64,000 nt of DNA, from the NCBI GenBank assembly GCA_963920665.1, contig OY987267.1, forward strand, positions 6,634,001 through 6,698,000. The letters run 5' to 3'. Shown here one piece after another: positions 45,946 to 59,096 of the stretch; within the stretch, counting starts at the first letter, position 1; every line of letters starts with the position of its first letter. A model generated the notes under the pieces. That model was not told the origin of the DNA. It saw only the letters and a list, made by a program, of their open reading frames with translations, and searched no databases. Both the position numbers and the translations under genes were made by a program. The DNA comes from Straminergon stramineum (lineage: Eukaryota; Streptophyta; Bryopsida; Hypnales; Calliergonaceae).

Positions 45946-48118
45946 CGGATCGCGGTGACTCCGGCTGCGGCAGGGCTCCCGCCTGTTCCCGACGAGCAGT
46001 ATATAACTTACATTTACATATAGCTAAGCTCGCGTTTGGTATCTGCAGTATGTCCTTGCTCGGGGCCTCGATCCATGAGGACTCCGTTCGCCCGGCTTTG
46101 ATCTCCCACGAACGAATTAGGCTGCACGCAGTGGGTGACGACCTTAGTCCAGAGGCGGGAGCTAGGGCCTTCGTTCCAATTTTGCTGAGATGTGATCTTT
46201 AACTAGGAGCTGGCCGGTATCGAGAGCCTTGGAATTGAAGCTCGGGGAAGGCCAATGCTTGGAATAGGCTGCAGAGTGCTACACTGATCCCGAAGTGAAG
46301 GGAGGTCATGCACGATATAGCTTAATTAATACTTACTAAGTATACCGTCAGTCCTGAGCTGGATGTTGCGTCAGTCAGATATATGTTAGTGAGAGCCCCC
46401 GCCAGCAACGCGTACAGGCAGACTGGCTTGGGGCCGGATGACTTCTATCTAATATACTGTGACATGCATGAATTGAACCCGTGCAAGCCATGTGCTTTTG
46501 TGCTGTAAGTTCTTGTTGATCGCAATATATGGTCTTGGAATGAAGGCTCTCTCTCTCTCTATATATATGTATCACTGAATGATGCATCTGCTTGAATATA
46601 TTACGGGTGTCGCGCGCGTTCGATTCCATCCTTGTGTCGGCACTCGGGGTCGCACTGGGCAGTTGTACGTGAATGTGAGCGTTGCCAGGGCCTTCGATTA
46701 TCAGAGTTTCTGTGGATGGATTCCTAAACTTTCTGTGAGCTGGTTGTGCGATCGAGCGAGACGACTAAGTATCTGGATTGGAATAGGCTGCACGTGCATA
46801 CACACATATATATGCAATTGAAGATCGAGCCGCAGGCCTGCCTCTGCCTGGCGCCCGTGAGCGCGTCCATCCATGCCAGCAGAATTGAACCTGGCCTGGC
46901 TAGCTTGCACTGTTGCCTAGAATTTGTGCACACGTGCGTCTGTATGATGTCCCGAGCTATTAAATTAGCCGTTGGCAGTCGGGTCGAAGGCTCCGGCACG
47001 ACGGGCGTCCTTGACTGGGAGGAATCGCTCCGATCCTCCGCTGCCTGCCGTGGCCGCTGCTACTTACGTACATCCGGCAGCACTCAATTCCTGAGTGTCG
47101 CGCCTGTGTTGCAGCTGCAGTCGAGTCAGTTCATTGCAGCGAGCCGCAGACCCATACTGTTTGGTGGACAGTTTTGGGAACGGTATATAGGATATGGTGG
47201 TTGCCTTCTCCTTCGTGGGCTATGATATTACCTGGGTGCGCCCGAGAGCAGACCTGCTTCTCACTCTTCTGAACCCCAGATGAGAACAGCACCATATGAG
47301 CCCTTTTTGCTTTTCCACTCATCTGGAGGAATTGGAATTGGTTGCAATGAAAATTGGAAGAGCAGAACAGAAGTTGAGCTTGCCAATGAAGTTTGACTGC
47401 CTGTGTGTGCGGCCAAGGAGTTCACAGGGGCCCCAAACCCTAAAAGCTTTCTGCACCATGAAGGGCTTGCAGGGCTTGCAAAATATCCTTTGAAGAACTT
47501 TAATTTGGACTTGAGAACCCCCCGTGGGGTGACTAACATCAGGAACTTCAAGGCATGTGAACATGGTGCCATGATGGTGCATTGAAATGCAATGAAGTTA
47601 ATTTGGTGCCAACCTCCATACCAACCTAGTATGGATAAAATGACACTAAAATGACCTGTATGCGGCCTTTGGTGTCAAAATGGCACCAAACTAATCTGGC
47701 CCAACTTTTCTAATGAAGCTCATGTGACCTCAATTTTTGAAACTATGTTCTGAAACTTTTCTTGAAGATAGGAAATCACATTAGCTTCCTGGGAAAAAAA
47801 ATAATAATCAATGCATTCTAATTCTATTTCAATCAATGCTTGGGAGCAAAAAAATATACCATCCTAAGTCCAAAAAGTAGTTTGAGGGGCAACACAAAAG
47901 AAAATCATTAGAAATATAATGGACTCTTGAATTTTTTTAATTGTTTAAGAAAAATTATATTTATGCCTACATGTGAAGCTTTGGTTCATTCTATTTGGAT
48001 TGGTGATGGGAAATTTGTAGGATATCTTGTTTTTCAAGCAATGTAAGCATCTTTTAGAAAAATAAACCTACATAATTCATTTTTGAATGCAATGTTCAAA
48101 ATTTTTTCAAAGGAATTT

Positions 48119-48987
48119 TTTTAGATTGAAGGATCTTGGAAAGAGACACCATCCATTTTTGTCTTGAACTGACCTATTCTCTTGAGTATTGTGATTTTTG
48201 GAGTAAAATTTTAAAATGTAGGTGAAAATACATTTAGTTTGTAAAGCATTGAAATGGGAATTTGTGTGAGAATTGATGTCTATAAAAATTTATCTTTGAT
48301 AGTTATGCTGAAAAGAAAAAGGATGGAAAATTCCATGAAAAGAGATACTTTGATGTTTGATTTTAGAAAATAGTAAAAAAATTCTAGAAAGCATCAAAAA
48401 AAAAAAGATTTTTTTTTGAAACTACTCTATTCTAATTACTTGCATCTTTGGGAAAAAATATTGTGTTCTTCGCACTTGCGCAAAGGTAGTGTACTTTGAA
48501 TGCAAGTAGAATGTATGCACTTTATTATTTTTAGCTAATCTTTATGTGGGCTTGTGTGAAATTAGCCAAAAATTCACTAGAGGAACTTGTTTTCCAATTT
48601 TCAGATTCAAATTTGCATCTTGGGGGCGATAACAGTTTGCCCCCCAAATGGTAAAGGTATAAATTCTATTGGAATTGTTAAAAAATAGGAAATTTCATTA
48701 AAAAAATTATTTAATATCTACAAATACCATATATATACCTTTCTTTCAAATTTCATTCAAAATTGATATATGAATCAAAAGTTATCAGCAAAAAACCTCT
48801 TATATGAAGCCAAAGGGACAATAAAAATGTGACTAGTTAGGCTCATCAAATTCACTAGGAAGGACAAAAGAAACCAAGACATAGCATAGGGACCACAATT
48901 GTTGATCGATTAAGAAACCCCGGATAAGATAAAATTGTTGCTAGTAGAAGAGGAGATGACAAGAGCCTATAGGAAAAAGGGATAGCA
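48119..48987. other. Inner spacer, left part
   Basis: AT-rich sequence with no open frame of note. Not shared with the right arm's inner flank, so it marks the spacer side of the left breakpoint. Confidence 0.5.
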
Positions 48988-49640
48988 TGTCGCGGCCCTA
49001 GTAACACCTTACAACTCTAAGCAACATTTAGAAGCCCGGGTTAAAAGCCTTTTACAACTTGTAGGGCTCACCACTCTGCTATTTCAATATCACTTGGGCC
49101 CAAACTAACTAACATTGCACATGCCAAGCACCCACAACATTAATTATCATTTTTAAATCACACTATTAAGCCCTAGTCCCCAAACTACTAGCACGCATTC
49201 TATACATGACACCTAGCATGTCACTTGCAAACATAGGGTGGAACTTTAATTTTACTAAGCTAGGACTCATAGTGACTCTACTCAACATGATTCTAATCGC
49301 CCTTGGTTGTCACCCCACTCTATACTAGGCCCATTGTATATTTGCTATTTTCACACTAAAATTAATTAGGACTTACAATTTGGTACATAAGGAAAATGGC
49401 CTAGTAAGAAGCAAAACTTTATTCAACCAGTACCCCAGGACACCCACACAAGTATCATATGGTGCCTTGAAGCTAGTAGTGAAGTTGCATCACCAACTAT
49501 AAGTCACCAAGACTCACCAAGGCTCCAAAAGGGAGTGAAGGAGGAGACCAACCCCTCCTATAGTACTTTGTGGTATTCGGCAACCCCCCTTTCCTTTGTA
49601 GGTTGAAGAAACTTCCCAAACTCCCTTGGATTTTGGAAGA

Positions 49641-52600
49641 TTACTACAACAAAATCCATATTTTATGACTACAGAATATGACTGTAGTGAGTCGTAAAAT
49701 CTCAAAAAATGACTCAAGCAAAAAACACTGTAGATGACGTGCGACATGACTAGGTCTAGTCACTATTGACTAGTTGCTTTGGATATGAGTTATATTTGCA
49801 ATCATATGTATTGGGGAGTATAATTATACATTTATTGCCTAAGTAATATATACATAGATTTTCCTTGGAGGCTTTACTTTTTCTTGGGCTGCCCGAGCAA
49901 ATGAAAAAAAAGCCTACGTGACAAATGACTCCATGTAGTCATATTTTAAGCTGATGTGGAATATGACTGTAGTAAATCATATTTTGGCTAATGTGGAGTA
50001 TGACTATGGTGAATGATATTTTGGCTAATGTAGCATATGACTTTTTGTAGTCATATTTTAGACTAATGTAGAATATGATTTTTGTAAGTCATATTTTTTG
50101 TTGATGCAAAAAATGACTCTCGTGAATCATATTTTTTGTCAATGTGAAAAAGGACTCTCATAGATCATATTCTCTACATGTTGATGTAGAAAATGATTTT
50201 AGTGGATCATATTTTTTATTGATGTGGAATATGACCTTCATAAATCTCTTTGTTTATTGATGTGAAATATGACCGATATAAGTCATATTTTTGGCTCATG
50301 TAGTAGTTTACATGGAATGTTACTAGTAACTTTGTGATTGAATGTAGTCATATTTTTAAAGTATAGAGTCACATTATTGGTATGATTTTAAGCATTATAT
50401 AACTACAACGAGTCATATTTTAGCTAAGATATATTATAAAATATGACTCAAATAAATGATATTTGCAATTGGGGTGACTGGAGCTTTATAGGAGCTTTTG
50501 TCATAAACAGTCACAAATCATAAACTACAATCACATTTTCCATACATTTTAAAATGACGTGAGGCGTTGCAATTATGCATCAACATGGTTTAATAGCTAA
50601 ATAAATGACTCCATACAATACAAAAATGAGTACATATAATTTTTAAGATGCATAAGAGATTGTCATATAGAAGAGGGAAAATGCAAGAAAAAATGTGACT
50701 ATTTTTTAAGACATTTATTAGTCACTAACACAAAACTTATCACAATGACACTCTATAAATGAATATTCTTAAATGCTCTAGGACTTATATTCCTTACAAA
50801 AAAGTGAAGAAGTTGTCTCTCTAGTGTTGTAAGTAACCTGACTACCTTCCGATATCTCCATGCCAACTTTAAGTATCTACATGTACAATGAAAGAGGTTA
50901 ATTTTTAGTGAATGAACAATATAACTTAACCTTTAAAGATTTAAGGCAACAAAAAATGTGAAGCACAAATTTAAGATAAGAAGAACCCATAACCACTATG
51001 TCTCTAGAAATCGCAAAAAAATAAAAAGAACAAGAACGATATTGATAATGGAAATAAGAACAAGAAGACGGGAAGTGCTAAAAGATAATAACAAGCAAGA
51101 AGTAAGATGTAACAAAAAGCAACAAGAATATTAAGAACCAAGATGCAATAAGAAACAACAAGAAATACAATTTAAGATACAATAAATTATAAATAAACAA
51201 AAAAACAAACTAAGATGTATTAAGAAACAACAAAAAACACAAGTTAAGATGCAGTAAAATGCAACAAATAACAAGAAAAAAAAAGAATTAAAAGGCAACA
51301 AAAAAACACAAGTTAAAATGCATCAAGGAGAAATTAAAAGCAAGAACTTAGAAGCAATAAGAGACAAGAACCAGGAAGCAAGAATTAAGATGTAACAAGA
51401 GGAAACTAGAAGTAAGGAGCAAAAACTAAGAAACAAAAAGAGGCAAGAACTAGGATTCTAGGAAGTAAGAATTAAAAACTAAGAAGAAGAAACTAGAAGC
51501 AAGGATCAATAACTAAGAAACAACAAAAAGTAAGAACTAATAAGCAAGAAGAAGCCAGAGCTAAAAAAAACAAGAAGCAAAACCTAAGAGGTAACAAAAA
51601 ATCAAAGAAGAAAAAGAAAAAGAAACGGTGGCTAGGATTTTTTAAATCCTAAATCAATGGTGGCTATATAGAAGTGGTAGTTAGGGTTTTAAAATCCTAA
51701 TCATGTGACTTAGCCTAGTAATGCACATGACTTGCTCTAGTCATGTGACTTGACGTAATCATACAATTCACTAAATATGACTACACTAAGCAACTAAGCC
51801 TTTTTAATAACAAAATTTGCTACAAAATGGATGTATATTATAATACGACTCTACAAAATGTCTAAAGGAAAGTTGCAAGGCCTTAATTCTTAAGCACCTA
51901 TACTTATGGCAAAAAACAACAATTAAGCAAATGCCTTGCATCAATCAAAGTATTTACATCCATATACTAAGTATATAAGAGCAAAAATATTTGATAGAGG
52001 CATTATTTAAAAACATCTTTGAAGTAGAAGAAGGGATTATGATTTTTTATTTTTTATAACCTTGTAAGAACATTCAAAAACCATCTTTTAATTGCAATAC
52101 AAGCATGTGTATCATGGTGAGCCTCAGTTTTCATATGAATAATTTTGTGACTTCTAAACGGCCCTATAGAGACCCTCTATAAATACGGCTTACATGACAT
52201 TGCAGAGAACCTTCTTAAGAAATAAACAAACTTCAATATATGATATACATGAATGTTTTATCTATATTCTTGAGATATAACAAATACAATTGTATTTGTT
52301 ATTGTTGGGCTTCAAATCCTAAGTTGGATATTTTAGTATTGTTCAATGAGCATTCTAAGCAATGAACAATTTTTTAAATGATAAACTATAAGTGGTTTAC
52401 ATCTAAACTAAAAGAGATACAAACTATAAAATTTGGAGGATTTAGATGGTTTTGGCTAATTTAGGCCAAAACTCTAAACCTCTAAATCCAAGGTGAGAAA
52501 TTTAAAAAATTGTTAGCTTTAATTGTAGAGAGTTGCATGCCTATTCTAAAATAGTAAATATCTTTATAATAGAATATTTTTAGCAAAAGATATAGATAGA

Positions 52601-54569
52601 TGAAGGTTTGTGTCTAATTCATCCTTCAAGATTTCATCCAACATTTCTTTTAGCCTATAAGTCTAAATTCATTTTTACTTTCAAAATTGGATTCTAAATG
52701 TCACTAAATTTCAAGTTTCCTTTTTAGTTTGAATTGAATGAACTTCGGTATTTTTAATCCCAACTAATGCTACAGATTATCCAATTTTATCGTACTCTAT
52801 CTTCCATAATTTTTATCTATTTTAAAAAATGTGATATGTTATTGAAATTCTGTATAAATTAACTAAGTGATCTTAAATTCAAAGTTGGATTTAATAAATT
52901 CTTAGAGGTTTGACCTAAACCTCTAATATATAGTGCAACTATTTCTACAAGAAGAAAAAATACTAAGTGTCAAATTTAAGGACATGCCTTGAAATCTGTT
53001 TCCACCACATCCCCATACTCTAACATGTATAGTGTAATTGTATCATGAGGTCTGCTTTAATCAAATTTTATTGAGTTTTTTGTATTTTTGTATACAACTT
53101 AAATAACAAATTTTACAACAAGGGATATAAATTAGATATATGATCTAATTCTTTTTTTTCAACCTATTTCTTTCTACTTCCCCCCCTTGACTTTCTCTAA
53201 ATTATTTTCAATACTTTTTGTTTTTTTCCTTCATTTTTTGGGATAGTTTAGAATTGCCATGTTTGACTTTTATTACTACTACTTGATTTCTAATTACTCT
53301 ATGAATCAAACAATTGTAATGAAATCAACCTCATAAGTGCTAACTAAATATATACTTAAGACTTTAAAACTTCATTTGATCAACTATGCATATTGTAATC
53401 AACAATTTTTGTTTAATACATAGTCAAATCCCTATAAAAGGGTCAAATTAGTCTCCTAATCATGTTTAGAGCTTCGAGTAGTAACTTGGAACATATGCTT
53501 TTTCGTCAAATACTTAAGGACTCTCAACACAAATTGCACTCTTCACTTACTTTTGCTCTATGGCTACTTGGGTATGAATTTTTCTCACACTCCTTTTTCT
53601 TCTCGTTGAATTAGATCTTTCCCAAGCTTGTAGTATTTTTTCTAAATTTCACAACCTTCAATCTATATCACTAGTTTAAATGCATTCGATTTCACTTTGT
53701 ATTAGTCATCACAATTAATTAGCATAATTAGCCAATTCCATAGCAAGTTCTAATATTGGATCAAGAGAAGCCTAGTTTCCATCTTGGGTTCTTAGGTTTA
53801 GTCTCACCTTAGTGCTTTGCTTTGTCTATGGGCTTTTATTCCTCTCTAATTTTTCCTTAAATCCTCGAAAAAAAAATCATATTCTCCTATTATCAATTGT
53901 TTTATTCCTCTCTTCTCCTTTCTAATTCCTAAATTTTTTTTAAATATATTAATTAAAATATAAACATGTGCCACCCCATACTATTTGGATATTAATTTTA
54001 TAATAGACACATTATACAAAAGAAAATAATTTATTTTAATAGGTGTTAAATAAAGTCATGCTTTAATTCCAAGGAATGGCCTCTAGGGGCAAAATATAAA
54101 AGAGACATCTTAGATTATCCACCTTTTTTTGAGGCTCCTTCCCAAAGAGAAAAAAATAACTTCCAGAGAAATGTATCTACAAAATATGATTGATTCAAAA
54201 ATATGACTACAAAATATAACTACAGTGAAAATATGACTTAGCACTTCCTATATATATATTCCCCACCCAAAGTTCTTGAAGCTGTTCAAAAGGAAAAAAA
54301 TGTGACAATCATAGAAATATACCTATAAAATATGACTAATAAATATGACTGTGTGTTCCCCAAACATGTTTTCTATGAAGCCCTATGAAGTATTTTGGCA
54401 TTTCCAACGACCATATATTATACACCCATGATGTATAAGGCCAAAATATGACGAACAATAATATTTGCAGTCATATTTCTCATCCAAGTGTTGGCCTTCA
54501 AAAATATTATTGCAAGAAATCATCCTTAGTCATATTTTCATAGTCATAGAACATCCATTTTGTTGTAGT
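49641..54569. mobile_element. CACTA-like non-autonomous transposon, copy 2 (4.9 kb)
   Basis: Starts TTACTACAACAAAA and ends TTTTGTTGTAGT, with AGA on both sides (49638-49640 and 54570-54572). The empty site in LTR unit 2 reads GGGAAGACCACCC with a single AGA, confirming insertion with a 3-bp duplication. Subterminal zones (about 49660-50460 and 54190-54550) are packed with AGTCATATTTT motifs in both orientations, like the transposase-binding subterminal repeats of En/Spm elements. The interior has an A/G-rich AAGAAGCAAGAACTAAG-type tract (about 50990-51640). No transposase-sized frame exists. Collinear with 24623-31397 once that copy's two internal insertions are removed. Confidence 0.85.
53434..53574 (+). 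promoter_or_regulatory. Same promoter and first-exon-like segment in CACTA-like copy 2
   Basis: TATAAAAG at 53434 and ATG at 53560 followed by GCTACTTGG/GTATGA. The ATG, leader and GTATGA donor are kept although nearby codons differ (CAG to TGG). Confidence 0.5.
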
Positions 54570-54815
54570 AGACCACCCATTTCCAACCGAAATTGTCAAG
54601 TTCCAAATCTCTTGGAACTTTCAAATTTTCAAACGGCTTAACTTTATAATCAAGGCTCCAAATCCCACATCCAAGTCCATTTTGGATATTTATACAACGA
54701 GCAAATGCTAATGGGCTATTCACTTGTCCCATTTGAACAAGTTCTCACAAAGTTATGACCCTCTAAAGATTTGGGTTCATTAAAAGTAGCATCATGCCTT
54801 CATCACGGCCCTTCT

Positions 54816-56138
54816 TGTCACGACCCTATTAATATCTTACAGCTCCAATCAGACTTCAAGAGCCCTTCACATTTTTCAAGGCTCACCACGCTTCAATACA
54901 GGTATGACTTAGGCCCACCTAACTAGCACTGCACATGCCACGCATTTACAGCATTAGTTCCCATTTCCAACTCACATTGCTAAGTTTTGATGCCCGGGAC
55001 TTCTAATACGCACCCCACTCGTGGCACTTGACATGTCACTTGGTGACATGGGGCGGAACTTTCATCTCACTGTGCTAAGACTCATCGTAGCACTACTCAC
55101 CAAGGTCCTAACTGCCCTTGATTGTCACCCCACATTATACTACGCCCTTTGTATACTTGCTATTCTCACACCAACACTAATTGGGACTCACAAGTCAAGA
55201 CACATTACCAAAAGCCTAGCAAGGAGTGGGACTCCAATCAACCGGTGCCCCGAGACACACCCACCCACAAGTGTCCCAAAGAGCCTTGAAGCCGATAATG
55301 AAGTTACATCACCACCCATGAGTCACCAAGACTCACTAAGGCTCCGAGAGGGAGTGAAGAGAGAGACCAACCCCTCCTATAGTACTTTCTGTAGTCTTCG
55401 GTAGCCCCCCCCCCCCTTTGTGGGTCAAAAGGACTTCCCAAACCCCCTTGAGGTTGGGAAGACCACCCGTTTCCAACCGAACTCCCCAAGTTCTACCTCT
55501 GTTTGGACTCCCGAACTTCCAAACAGCGTAATTTTGTCGTCATAGCTTCAAATCCCACATGCGAGCCCATTTTGCATATCTACGTGACGAGTAGATGTCG
55601 ATGGAGTACTCACTTGTCCCATTTAGATAGGTTCTCACAAAGTTATGGCCCTTCAAAGATTCGGATTCACTAGGATTGGCGTCACGCCTTCACCACGGCC
55701 CTTCTCTTAGCCATAACTTTTGGCTCATGTTCTAGAAACTCGTAATGCTTGTCATTCTAGGTTCCTTGTCTTTGTATCTTTCCAATGATATTCTACATGC
55801 CATGCTTTGTTGAGTGATTCCTTAAGAACCCCTCACACCTAGGCTTTAAGTGTTTCGGCACCACCGGGACACCCCCCAACTTTGAATGGCCATAACTTCT
55901 AGCCTACTAATTCAAATCATGCGTTCTTTGGACGGTTAGAAGCATCTTCTCAAGAGCTTTCCAAGAATGTATGACATGCTACAATGCCCTTTTTTACCAA
56001 GGCGCTATTGCGCCTTGTTTGTTCGGAAGTCTCTCATTTCTCCCTTTTTAGCCTATTGCAAGGCTTGGGAAGTCACCCCGAAGATCCCCCTTGCTCACTA
56101 AGACACTTCGGGCACCCCAATGAGATAGGGGCGTGACA
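54816..56138 (+). repeat. LTR-like repeat unit 2
   Basis: 1,323 bp bounded by TGTCACG and CGTGACA, the TG...CA inverted ends typical of plant LTRs. Lies head-to-tail directly behind the truncated unit 1. Contains a C-run at about 55407 and carries the uninterrupted form of the CACTA-like insertion site at about 55459-55466. No coding capacity recognised. Confidence 0.65.
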
Positions 56139-56578
56139 TTGAGATTGGCATAGTCAAATTCATTCAAGGGTTAAGTATTTTTTAAATTGAATTAGATGCT
56201 TGACCTTGCACTTATAATTTCCTTCCAATGTTTTTATAAATTTTATTAAAAATATATGCAAACTCAAAAATATCACAAGCAACTAAAATCCAATACCATT
56301 CGTTGAAAATGAATTTCACAAACTCTTCCAAAACAACTTGGGTGAAAAAAAAAAATTTGTTCTATCCTACAAGCCTTCACTAATTCATCAAAAAAATGCA
56401 AAAGATCTTATCCAGTACTTCAAAGTTAATTTTGAAAATGATAAATCCTATAACCACTATACTTTGCAATTAACTATCAAATTTTGGGACCCAAAGGTGC
56501 ATTCTTCATTACTCTCGAAAGTCCTCCATTAGCTACATTTGTGTCTCAAAATCCTCCTAAGATTACCCCCTCCCTAAC
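56139..56578. other. Inner spacer, right part
   Basis: AT-rich sequence between the LTR-like repeat and the right arm. No gene seen. Confidence 0.45.
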
Positions 56579-58751
56579 AAATTCCTTTGAAAAAATTTTG
56601 AACATTGCATTCAAAAATGAATTATGTAGGTTTATTTTTCTAAAAGATGCTTACATTGCTTGAAAAACAAGATATCCTACAAATTTCCCATCACCAATCC
56701 AAATAGAATGAACCAAAGCTTCACATGTAGGCATAAATATAATTTTTCTTAAACAATTAAAAAAATTCAAGAGTCCATTATATTTCTAATGATTTTCTTT
56801 TGTGTTGCCCCTCAAACTACTTTTTGGACTTAGGATGGTATATTTTTTTGCTCCCAAGCATTGATTGAAATAGAATTAGAATGCATTGATTATTATTTTT
56901 TTTCCCAGGAAGCTAATGTGATTTCCTATCTTCAAGAAAAGTTTCAGAACATAGTTTCAAAAATTGAGGTCACATGAGCTTCATTAGAAAAGTTGGGCCA
57001 GATTAGTTTGGTGCCATTTTGACACCAAAGGCCGCATACAGGTCATTTTAGTGTCATTTTATCCATACTAGGTTGGTATGGAGGTTGGCACCAAATTAAC
57101 TTCATTGCATTTCAATGCACCATCATGGCACCATGTTCACATGCCTTGAAGTTCCTGATGTTAGTCACCCCACGGGGGGTTCTCAAGTCCAAATTAAAGT
57201 TCTTCAAAGGATATTTTGCAAGCCCTGCAAGCCCTTCATGGTGCAGAAAGCTTTTAGGGTTTGGGGCCCCTGTGAACTCCTTGGCCGCACACACAGGCAG
57301 TCAAACTTCATTGGCAAGCTCAACTTCTGTTCTGCTCTTCCAATTTTCATTGCAACCAATTCCAATTCCTCCAGATGAGTGGAAAAGCAAAAAGGGCTCA
57401 TATGGTGCTGTTCTCATCTGGGGTTCAGAAGAGTGAGAAGCAGGTCTGCTCTCGGGCGCACCCAGGTAATATCATAGCCCACGAAGGAGAAGGCAACCAC
57501 CATATCCTATATACCGTTCCCAAAACTGTCCACCAAACAGTATGGGTCTGCGGCTCGCTGCAATGAACTGACTCGACTGCAGCTGCAACACAGGCGCGAC
57601 ACTCAGGAATTGAGTGCTGCCGGATGTACGTAAGTAGCAGCGGCCACGGCAGGCAGCGGAGGATCGGAGCGATTCCTCCCAGTCAAGGACGCCCGTCGTG
57701 CCGGAGCCTTCGACCCGACTGCCAACGGCTAATTTAATAGCTCGGGACATCATACAGACGCACGTGTGCACAAATTCTAGGCAACAGTGCAAGCTAGCCA
57801 GGCCAGGTTCAATTCTGCTGGCATGGATGGACGCGCTCACGGGCGCCAGGCAGAGGCAGGCCTGCGGCTCGATCTTCAATTGCATATATATGTGTGTATG
57901 CACGTGCAGCCTATTCCAATCCAGATACTTAGTCGTCTCGCTCGATCGCACAACCAGCTCACAGAAAGTTTAGGAATCCATCCACAGAAACTCTGATAAT
58001 CGAAGGCCCTGGCAACGCTCACATTCACGTACAACTGCCCAGTGCGACCCCGAGTGCCGACACAAGGATGGAATCGAACGCGCGCGACACCCGTAATATA
58101 TTCAAGCAGATGCATCATTCAGTGATACATATATATAGAGAGAGAGAGAGCCTTCATTCCAAGACCATATATTGCGATCAACAAGAACTTACAGCACAAA
58201 AGCACATGGCTTGCACGGGTTCAATTCATGCATGTCACAGTATATTAGATAGAAGTCATCCGGCCCCAAGCCAGTCTGCCTGTACGCGTTGCTGGCGGGG
58301 GCTCTCACTAACATATATCTGACTGACGCAACATCCAGCTCAGGACTGACGGTATACTTAGTAAGTATTAATTAAGCTATATCGTGCATGACCTCCCTTC
58401 ACTTCGGGATCAGTGTAGCACTCTGCAGCCTATTCCAAGCATTGGCCTTCCCCGAGCTTCAATTCCAAGGCTCTCGATACCGGCCAGCTCCTAGTTAAAG
58501 ATCACATCTCAGCAAAATTGGAACGAAGGCCCTAGCTCCCGCCTCTGGACTAAGGTCGTCACCCACTGCGTGCAGCCTAATTCGTTCGTGGGAGATCAAA
58601 GCCGGGCGAACGGAGTCCTCATGGATCGAGGCCCCGAGCAAGGACATACTGCAGATACCAAACGCGAGCTTAGCTATATGTAAATGTAAGTTATATACTG
58701 CTCGTCGGGAACAGGCGGGAGCCCTGCCGCAGCCGGAGTCACCGCGATCCG

Positions 58752-59096
58752 TCAGTACAACCCGGACTGCTGAAGAGGCGCGACCTCCGGCGAGTCTGCC
58801 GGGGCACCCGACGGAGCGTAATCCGCAACAGGCTCATCGGAGCCAGGATACGACCAGCTGTGCGTGAACGGGGACGCCGCGGGTCCGTCGCCGACGGAGG
58901 GCGGTGACGGAGCGGCCGTGGGCTGGTCGAAGCCGGGCGGCGCGGGCGGGCTGGCGTGGCCGCGGTGGTGGTGATGGTGCTTGTAGCTCCACCGGTCCGC
59001 GTCCGCGCCCGTCACGAGCAGCGCCATGGCCACCAGCACGGCCAGGGTCACCAGGGCCGCGTCGTGTCGGGCTGCGAAGGCTCGGCAACTCGCCAT
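58752..59096 (-). CDS. Small secreted His-rich, Pro/Ala/Ser-rich protein, right copy
   Basis: Predicted protein identical to the copy at 45601-45945 and placed symmetrically in the other arm, so the two genes converge across the 8.5-kb spacer. The TATA-like box (59338-59346) is also conserved. Substitutions appear only just upstream of it, from about 59367 outward, so the core promoter, coding region and 3' flank are all inside the identical tract. Confidence 0.72.
   Translation of the reverse strand: MASCRAFAARHDAALVTLAVLVAMALLVTGADADRWSYKHHHHHRGHASPPAPPGFDQPTAAPSPPSVGDGPAASPFTHSWSYPGSDEPVADYAPSGAPADSPEVAPLQQSGLY

Larger units (their letters stand above)
43765..48118 (+). repeat. Left arm of the giant inverted repeat
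   Basis: Reverse-complements 56579-61000. Paired coordinates in the inner part always sum to 104697, so there is no net indel from about 45044 to 48118. From about 45330 inward I found no base difference in the parts compared. Between 44860 and 45330 there are a few substitutions (roughly 97%). Outside 44860 identity falls to about 85-88% with indels. The inner end is abrupt: both arms read AAAGGAATTT and then differ. The inner 500 bp is AT-rich and related to the TTAA-flanked transposon family. Contents: a decayed gene fragment, a small secreted-protein gene, and a CT/AT microsatellite near 46546-46569. Confidence 0.95.
48988..54815 (+). repeat. LTR-like repeat unit 1, truncated and split by a CACTA-like element
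   Basis: Starts TGTCGCGGCCC, matching the TGTCACGACCC start of unit 2 at 54816. Without the 4.93-kb insertion at 49641-54569 it is about 0.9 kb and aligns with the first 0.9 kb of unit 2, then is cut off where unit 2 begins. No gag or pol coding was seen nearby, so this is an LTR-type remnant. Confidence 0.65.

Noticed and set aside
46746..47225. 159-codon open frame in both arms (also 57472-57951)
   Set aside because: It has no family signature and poor codon character. Perfect conservation between arms is expected from the overall identity of the tract, so it is no evidence of coding.
47261..47582. Overlapping frames on both strands near the inner end of the arms (also 57115-57436)
   Set aside because: Both strands are open by chance in moderately GC-rich sequence; no recognisable domain.
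56160..56178. Possible TTAA element end (CAAGGGTTAAG)
   Set aside because: Its orientation would require the element to extend into the LTR-like repeat, where no family similarity is seen.
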